NCBI RefSeq assembly: GCF_032854445.1
Contig: NW_027018208.1
Span: 1-57,337 of the forward strand
DNA: 57,337 bases
Source of the DNA: Liolophura sinensis
Lineage: Eukaryota; Mollusca; Polyplacophora; Chitonida; Chitonidae
Reading direction: 5' to 3'
This document shows positions 49,801-57,337 of this stretch, piece after piece. Under the pieces are notes generated by a model, which ran no database searches, was not told the origin of the DNA, and saw nothing but the letters and a program-made list of their open reading frames with translations. Both the position numbers and the translations under genes were made by a program. Every line of letters starts with the position of its first letter. Position 1 is the first letter of the stretch.

Positions 49801-51580
49801 AAGTGATCATTGAATTGTCGCTACAGCCAAAAGTATTGGTTAGAGAGCAACGCGGTTTGCACCATTCGATTTCTCGCCACAAAATACGTCGGATTAGTCT
49901 CTTACCAGCTGCACTGGAACAGTTTTTCCACTTTTGCATTTTTACCTGGTCTTTGTGTTAATTGAAATCGGCTACACTGTACTCTGTACAATCGCGACTG
50001 GTCATTACTATATTCAACTTTTGACTATAAGTTATGTGCCCTTCGGTAGCCCAGAAGACGACAAATCTTTGGGCCAAGCCCATTTAACTCACCCAGCAAT
50101 TGTGTTACTTCTAAGTGCAAGACAATCTCAATGTCTTTATTTACGTGTAGAAAAACCACAGCTTTTGTACATAAAAATCACAAGGTACTTGATACAGTCT
50201 GCTGTAAAAAGTACAACTGACAACAGACCCACATGAATAAGGAGCCAAAAGATGCGGAATTTAGCCAGGCATCGGCAGCTGTTGAAAAATTGCAAATTTC
50301 CCTGGTTTCCATGGAGTAAGAGACGTTACTGGGCACGTGATTATGACATCAATGATCATTGAATTGTCACTACAGCCAAAAGTATTGGTCGGAGAGCAAC
50401 GCGGTTTGCACCATTCGATTTCTCGTCACAAAATACGTCGGATTAGCCTCTTACCAGCAGCACTAGAACATTTTTTCCACTTTTGCATTTTTGCCTGGTC
50501 TTTTTGTTAATTGAAATCGGCTACACTGTACTCTGTACAATCGCGACTGGTCATTACTATATTCAACTTTTGACTATAAGTTATGTGCCCTTCGGTAGCC
50601 CAGAAGACGACAAATCTTTGGGCTAAGCCCATTTAACTCACCCAGCAATTGCCTTACTTCTAAGTGCAAGACAATCTCAATGTCTTTATCTACGTGTAGA
50701 AAAACCAGACCATTTGTACATAAAAAACACAAGGTACTTGATACAGTCTGCTGTAAAAAGTACAACTGACAACAGTCCCACATAAATAAGGTACCAAAAG
50801 ATGCGGAATTGAGCCAGGCATCGGCAGCTGTTGAAAAATTGCAAATTTTCCTGGTTTCCATGGAGAAAGAGACGTTGCTGGGCACGTGATTATGACATCA
50901 ATGATCATTCAATTGTCACTACAGCCAAAAGTATTGGTCGGAGAGCAACGCGGTTTGCACCATTCGATTTGTCGTCACAAAATACGTCGGAGTAGCCTCT
51001 TACCAGCAGCACTGGAAAAATTTTTCGAATTTTGCATTTTTGCCTGGTCTTTTTGTTAATTGAAATCGGCTACATGGTACTATGTACCATCGCGACTGGT
51101 CATTACTATATTCAACTTTTGACTATAAGTTATGTGCCCTTCGGTAGCCCAGAAGACGACAAACCTTTGGGCTAAGCCCATTTAACTCACCCAGCAATTG
51201 CCTTACTTCTAAGTCGAAGACAATCTCAATGTCTTTATCTACGTGTAGAAAAACCACACCATTTGTACATGAAAAACACAAGGTACTTGATACAGTCTGC
51301 TGTAAAAAGTACAACTGAACACTGACCCACTTCAGTAAGGTGCCAAAAGATGCGGAATTGAGCCAGGCATCGGCAGCTGTTGAAAAATTGCAAATTTCCC
51401 TGGTTTCCATGGAGTAAGAGCCGTTGCTACGCACGTGATTATGACATAAATGATCATTCAATTGTCACTACAGCCAAAAGTATTGGTCGGAGAGCAACGC
51501 CGTTTGCACCATTCGATTTCTCGTCACAAAATACGTCGGATTAGCCTCTTACCAGCAGCACTGGAGCATTTTTTCCACTT
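39242..51580. repeat. Six- to seven-unit higher-order repeat p-q-r-s-t-u(-r')
   Basis: Successive blocks are p q r s t u r' (about 39502-43344), p q r s t u (43345-46638), p q r' s t u (46639-49933) and r' s t (49934-51580). Offsets are 3843 bp between the first and second blocks and 3294-3295 bp between the second and third. Markers: s has ACATAAAAA extended to nine A before CAAGG (41384, 45227, 48521) and TCTCTGGGC; t has CTACATGGTACTATGTACC; u has TGCCTGGTGTTTTTG or TGGTGTATTTG; r' has CCACAGCTTTTGTAC. Block-length changes of one unit are the signature of unequal exchange. Confidence 0.88.
41739..41755. repeat. Perfect 7-bp inverted repeat in unit type t (5 copies)
   Basis: ATGGTAC-TAT-GTACCAT, a perfect palindrome with a 3-bp centre. 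Identical copies lie at 45582-45598, 48877-48893, 51074-51090 and 54917-54933, always in unit type t. Other A units read TGTAC-TCT-GTACA or CTGTACTATGTACCATC at the same place, so the symmetry was extended by an ACTGT to ATGGT change. Confidence 0.85.
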
Positions 51581-54500
51581 TTGCATTTTTGCCTGGTCTT
51601 TTTGTTAATTGAAATCGACTACACTGTACTCTGTACAATCGCGATTGGTCATTACTATATTCCACTTTTGACTATAAGTTATGTGCCCTTCGGTAGCCCA
51701 GAAGACGACAAATCTTTGGGCCAAGCCCATTTAACTCACCCAGGAATTGTGTTACTTCTGAGTGCAAGAGAATCTCAATGTCTTTATCTACGTGTAGAAA
51801 AACCACACCATTTGTACGTGAAAAACACAAGGTACTTGATACAGTCTGCTGTAAAAAGTACAACTGAACACTGACCCACTTCAGTAAGGTGCCAAAAGAT
51901 GCGGAATTGAGCCAGGCATCGGCAGCTGTTGAAAAATTGCAAATTTCCCTGGTTTCCATGGAGTAAGAGACGTTGCTGGGCACGTGATTATGACATCAAT
52001 GATCATTCAATTGTCACTACAGCCAAAAGTATTGGTCGGAGAGCAACGCGGTTTGCACCATTCGATTTCTCGTCACAAAATACGTCGGATTAGCCTCTTA
52101 CCAGCAGCACTGGAACAGTTTTTCCAATTTTGCATTTTTACCTGGTCTTTTTGTTAATTGAAATCGGCTACACTGTACTCTGTACAATCGCGACTGGTCA
52201 TTACTATATTCAACTTTTGACTATAAGTTATGTGCCCTTCGGTAGCCCAGAAGACGTCAAATCTTTGGGATAAGCCCATTTAACTCACCCAGCAATTGTC
52301 TTACTTCTAATTCCAAGACAATCTCAATGTCTTTTATCTACGTGTAGAAAAACCACACCATTTGTACATAAAAAACACAAGGTACTTGATACAGTCTGCT
52401 GTAAAAAGTACAACTGACCACAGATCCACAGGAATAAGGTGCCAAAAGATGCGGAATTGAGCCAGGTATCGGCAGCTGTTGAAAAATTGCAAATTTCCCT
52501 GGTTTCCATGGAGTAAGAGCCGTTGCTACGCATGTGATTATGACATAAATGATCATTCAATTGTCACTACAGCCAAAAGTATTGGTCGGAGGGCAACGCG
52601 GATTGCACCATTCGATTTCTCATCACAAAATACGTCGGATTAGCCTCTTACTAGTAGCACTGGAACAGTTTTTCCACTTTTGCATTTTTGCTTGGTGTTT
52701 TTGTTAATTAAAACCGGTACACTGCACTCTGTACAATCGCGACTGGTCATTACTATATTCAACTTTTGACTATAAGTTATGTGCCCTTCGGTAGCCCAGA
52801 AGACCTGAAATCTTTGGGCCAAGCCCATTTTACTCACCCAGCAATTGTCTTATTTTTAAGTCCAAGACAATCTCAATGTCTTTATCTACGTGTAGAAAAA
52901 CCACACCATTTGTACATAAAAATCACAAGGTACTTGATACAGCCTGCTGTAAAAAGTACAACTGAACACTGACCCACTTCAGTAAGGTGCCAAAAGATGC
53001 GGAATTGAGCCAGGCATCGGCAGCTGTTGAAAAATTGCAAATTTCCCTGGTTTCCATGGAGTAAGAGACGTTGCTGGGCACGTGATTATGACATCAATGA
53101 TCATTCAATTGTCACTACAGCAAAAAGTATTGGTCGGAGAGCAACGCGGTTTGCACCATTCGATTTCTCGCCACAAAATACGTCGGATTAGTCTCTTACC
53201 AGCAGCACTGGAACAGTTTTTTCACTTTTGCATTTTTGCCTGGTCTTTTTGTTAATTGAAATCGGCTACACTGTACTCTGTACAATCGCGACTGGTCATT
53301 ACTATATTCAACTTTTGACTATAAGTTATGTGCCCTTCGGTAGCCCAGAAGACGTCAAATCTTTGGGATAAGCCCATTTAACTCACCCAGCAATTGCCTT
53401 ACTTCTAATTCCAAGACAATCTCAATGTCTTTATCTACGTGTAGAAAAACCACACCATTTGTACATAAAAAACACAAGGTACTTGATACAGTCTGCTGTA
53501 AAAAGTACAACTGACCACAGATCCACAGGAATAAGGTGCCAAAAGATGCGGAATTGAGCCAGGTATTGGCAGCTGTTGAAAAATTGCAAATTTCCCTGGT
53601 TTCCATGGAGTAAGAGCCGTTGCTGGGCACGTGATTATGACATAAATGATCATTCAATTGTCACTACAGCCAAAAGTATTGGTCGGAGAGCAACGCGGAT
53701 TGCACCATTCGATTTCTCGTCACAAAATACGTCGGATTAGCCTCTTACTAGTAGCACTGGAACAGTTTTTCCACTTTTGCATTTTTACCTGGTCTTTTTG
53801 TTAATTGAAATCGGCTACACTGTACTCTGTACAATCGCGACTGGTCATTACTATATTCAACTTTTGACTATAAGTTATGTGCCCTTCGGTAGCCCAGAAG
53901 ACCTGAAATCTTTGGGCTAAGCGCATTTAACTCACCCAGCTATTGTGTTACTTCTAAGTGCAAGACAATCTCAATTTCTTTATCTACGTGTAGAAAAACC
54001 ACACCATTTGTACCTAAAAATCACAAGGTACTTGATACAGTCTGCTGTAAAAAGTACAACTGACAACAGACCCACATGAATAAGGTGCCAAAAGATGCGG
54101 AATTTAGCCAGGCATCGGCAGCTGTTGAAAAATTGCAAATTTCCCTGGTTTCCATGGAGTAAGAGACGTTACTGGGCACGTGATTATGACATCAATGATC
54201 ATTGAATTGTCACTACAGCCAAAAGTATTGGTCGGAGAGCAACGCGGTTTGCACCATTCGATTTCTCGTCACAAAATACGTCGGATTAGCCTCTTACCAG
54301 CAGCACTAGAACATTTTTTCCACTTTTGCATTTTTGCCTGGTCTTTTTGTTAATTGAAATCGGCTACACTGTACTCTGTACAATCGCGACTGGTCATTAC
54401 TATATTCAACTTTTGACTATAAGTTATGTGCCCTTCGGTAGCCCAGAAGACGACAAATCTTTGGGCTAAGCCCATTTAACTCACCCAGCAATTGCCTTAC

Positions 54501-57337
54501 TTCTAAGTGCAAGACAATCTCAATGTCTTTATCTACGTGTAGAAAAACCAGACCATTTGTACATAAAAAACACAAGGTACTTGATACAGTCTGCTGTAAA
54601 AAGTACAACTGACAACAGTCCCACATAAATAAGGTACCAAAAGATGCGGAATTGAGCCAGGCATCGGCAGCTGTTGAAAAATTGCAAATTTTCCTGGTTT
54701 CCATGGAGAAAGAGACGTTGCTGGGCACGTGATTATGACATCAATGATCATTCAATTGTCACTACAGCCAAAAGTATTGGTCGGAGAGCAACGCGGTTTG
54801 CACCATTCGATTTGTCGTCACAAAATACGTCGGAGTAGCCTCTTACCAGCAGCACTGGAAAAATTTTTCGAATTTTGCATTTTTGCCTGGTCTTTTTGTT
54901 AATTGAAATCGGCTACATGGTACTATGTACCATCGCGACTGGTCATTACTATATTCAACTTTTGACTATAAGTTATGTTCCCTTCGGTAGCCCAGAAGAC
55001 CTGAAATCTTTGGGCCAAGCCCATTTAACTCACCCAGCAATTGTCTTATTTCTAAGTCCAAGACAATCTCAATGTCTTTATTTACGTGTAGAAAAACCAC
55101 ACCTTTTGTACATAAAATTCACAAGGTACTTGATATAGTCTGCTGTAAAAAGTACAACTGACAACAGACCCACATGAATAAGGTGCCAAAAGATGCGGAA
55201 TTGAGCCAGGTATCGGCAGCTGTTGAAAAATTGCAAATTTCCCTGGTTTCCATGGAGTAAGAGCCGTTGCTGGGCACGTGATTATGACATAAATGATCAT
55301 TCAATTGTCACTACAGCCAAAAGTATTGGTCGGAGAGCAACGCGGATTGCACCATTCGATTTCTCGTCACAAAATACGTCGGATTAGCCTCTTACTAGCA
55401 GCACTGGAACAGTTTTTCCACTTTTGCATTTTTGCCTGGTGTTTTTGTTAATTGAAACCGGCTGCACTGTACTCTGTACAATCGCGACTGGTCATTACTA
55501 TATTCAACTTTTGACTATAAGTTATGTGCCCTTCGGTAGCCCAGAAGACCTGAAATCTTTGGGCCAAGCCCATTTTACTCACTCAGCAATTGTCTTATTT
55601 CTAAGTGCAAGACAATCTCAATGTCTTTATCTACGTGTAGAAAAACCACACCATTTGTACATAAAAATCACAAGGTACTTGATACAGTCTGCTGTAAAAA
55701 GTACAACTAAACACTGACCCACATTTATAAGGTGCCAAAAGATGCGGAATTGGGCCAGGCATCGGCAGCTGTTAAAAAATTGCAAATATCCCTGGTTTCC
55801 ATGGAGTAAGAGACGTTGCTGGGCACGTGATTATGACATCAATGATCATTCAATTGTCACTACAGCCAAAAGTATTGGTCGGAGAGCAACGCGGTTTGCA
55901 CCATTCGATTTGTCGTCACAAAATACGTTGGATTAGCCTCTTGTCAGCAGCACTGGAACAATTTTTCCAATTTTGCATTTTTGCCTGGTCTTTTTGTTAA
56001 TTGAAATCGGCTACACAGTACTATGTACCATCGCGACTGGTCATTACTATATTCAACTTTTGACTATATGTTATGTGCCCTTCGGTAGCCCAGAAGACGT
56101 CAAATCTTTGGGCTAAGCCCATTTAACTCACCCAGCAATTGTGTTACTTCTAAGTAGAAGACAATCTCAATGTCTTTATTTACGTGTAGAAAAACCACAC
56201 CTTTTGTACATAAAATTCACAAGGTACTTGATATAGTCTGCTGTAAAAAGTACAACTGACAACAGACCCACATGAATAAGGTGCCAAAAGATGCGGAATT
56301 TAGCCAGGCATCGGCAGCTGTTGAAAAATTGCAAATTTCCCTGGTTTCCATGGAGTAAGAGCCGTTGCTGGGCACGTGATTATGACATCAATGACCATTC
56401 AATTGTCACTACAGCCAAAAGTATTGGTCGGAGAGCAACGCGGTTAGCACCATTCGATTTGTCGTCACAAAATACGTCGGATTAGCCTCTTGTCAGCAGC
56501 ACTGGAACAATTTTTCCACTTTTGCATTTTTGCCTGGTCTTTTTGTTAATTGAAATCGGCTACACTGTACTATGTACCATCGCGACTGGTCATTACTATA
56601 TTCAACTTTTGACTATATGTTATGTGCCCTTCGGTAGCCCAGAAGACGTCAAATCTTTGGGCTAAGCCCATTTAACTCACCCAGCATTTGCCTTACTTCT
56701 AAGTCGAAGACAATCTCAATGTCTTTATCTACGTGTAGAAAAACCACACCATTTGTACATGAAAAACACAAGGTACTTGATACAGTCTGCTGTAAAAAGT
56801 ACAACTGAACACTGACCCACTTCAGTAAGGTGCCAAAAGATGCGGAATTGAGCCAGGCATCGGCAGCTGTTGAAAAATTGCAAATTTCCCTGGTTTCCGT
56901 GGAGTAAGAGCCGTTGCTGGGCACGTGATTATGACATCAATGATCATTCAATTGTCACTACAGCCAAAAGTATTGGTCGGAGAGCAACGCGGATTGCACC
57001 ATTCGACTTCTCGTCACAAAATACGTCGGATTAGCGTCTTACCAGCAGCACTGGAACAGTTTTTCAACTTTTGCATTTTTACCTGGTCTTTTTGTTAATT
57101 GAAATCGGCTACACTGTACTCTGTACAATCGCGATTGGTCATTACTATATTCAACTTTTGACTATAAGTTATGTGCCCTTCGGTAGCCCAGAAGACCTGA
57201 AATCTTTGGGCTTAGCGTATTTAACTCACCCAGCAATTGTGTTACTTCTAAGTAGAAGACAATCTCAATGTCTTTATTTACGTGTAGAAAAACCACACCT
57301 TTTGTACATAAAATTCACAAGGTACTTGATATAGTCT
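51581..57337. repeat. Subfamily A units with weaker higher-order order
   Basis: About ten and a half units to the window end. Parts match earlier blocks: an s-t pair at about 54325-55423 matches 50483-51580 at 3843 bp. The GACCACAGATCCACAGG variant at 52411 and 53511 matches 33831. The m-like or n-like TTTATTTACGTGTAG with AAAATTCACAAGG recurs at 55079, 56178 and 57274. No clean repeating block is visible. An extra T at 52331 (CTTTTATCTACG) and loss of a base at 52716 (AAACCGGTACACTG) break frames. No gene is seen. Confidence 0.8.

Larger units (their letters stand above)
30216..57337. repeat. Satellite, subfamily A, right block (about 50 units)
   Basis: Head-to-tail units of 548-550 bp with anchor TTGCATTTTT at 30249, 31350, 31899, 32448, 32997 and onward to 57071, running off the window edge. 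Shorter units appear at 34095 and 34615 and in their copies at 36798 and 37318, owing to small deletions. A markers are uniform. Many units have in-frame stops (GGGCTAAGC against GGGCCAAGC) that would truncate the open frames seen in others, consistent with non-coding DNA. No gene, RNA gene or transposon is seen in this 27 kb. Confidence 0.95.

Noticed and set aside
33835-51580. Assembly artefact as the explanation for near-identical blocks.
   Set aside because: Not excluded, but copies carry private differences (for example 35479, 35572, 39269, 46108) and block lengths vary by whole units, which fits real unequal exchange better than simple duplication of contigs.
1-57337. CRISPR array or other bacterial repeat system.
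   Set aside because: The unit is about 549 bp with no short repeat and unique spacer pattern, and the transposon is a eukaryotic type.
1-57337. CENP-B box (TTCG, four bases, A, two bases, CGGG) as evidence for a centromere.
   Set aside because: I found no unit with this spacing on either strand; TTCGATTTCTCG and TTCGGTAGCCC do not fit. A centromeric location remains unproven.

Overview
The window is almost entirely one satellite DNA. About 102 head-to-tail copies of a unit of about 549 bp fill it from end to end, broken once by a Tc1/mariner-type DNA transposon at 15468-16999. No host gene, tRNA, rRNA, CRISPR array or bacterial-style operon is visible. A long satellite array with higher-order structure plus a DD34E Tc1 transposase points to a eukaryotic, probably metazoan and perhaps invertebrate, nuclear chromosome in heterochromatin such as a pericentromeric or subtelomeric block. 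The species cannot be named from this sequence.

Layout: (1) 1-3882 is subfamily A satellite containing a 2.19 kb duplication; a short subfamily B patch (about 1690-1975) makes an A-B-A hybrid. (2) 3883-15467 is subfamily B, with nested higher-order repeats of 2 (1088 bp), 4 (about 2199 bp) and 6 (3300 bp) units. (3) 15468-16999 is the transposon, with perfect 25-bp terminal inverted repeats, a TA target duplication and a transposase ORF whose catalytic triad is intact but whose C-terminus is frameshifted. (4) 17002-30215 continues subfamily B with further duplications (2201 bp, 2199 bp). (5) Around 30216-30600 a mosaic unit marks the change back to subfamily A. (6) 30600-57337 is subfamily A, with a clear higher-order pattern that can be written m n p q r / m n p q r / p q r s t u r' / p q r s t u / p q r' s t u / r' s t, followed by less ordered units.

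The only convincing protein-coding gene is the transposase. The many 60-150 codon open frames in the satellite are judged non-coding: they begin at TTG or GTG rather than ATG, overlap in several frames and both strands, are broken by small indels in sister units, and differ between subfamilies mostly at amino-acid-changing positions. The interest of the window lies in its record of satellite evolution: unequal exchange, boundary hybrids, deletions at short direct repeats that were later amplified, and one transposon insertion that post-dates much of the amplification. Identity percentages and ages were not computed; boundaries of repeat blocks are read by eye and good to roughly 10-50 bp unless stated otherwise.
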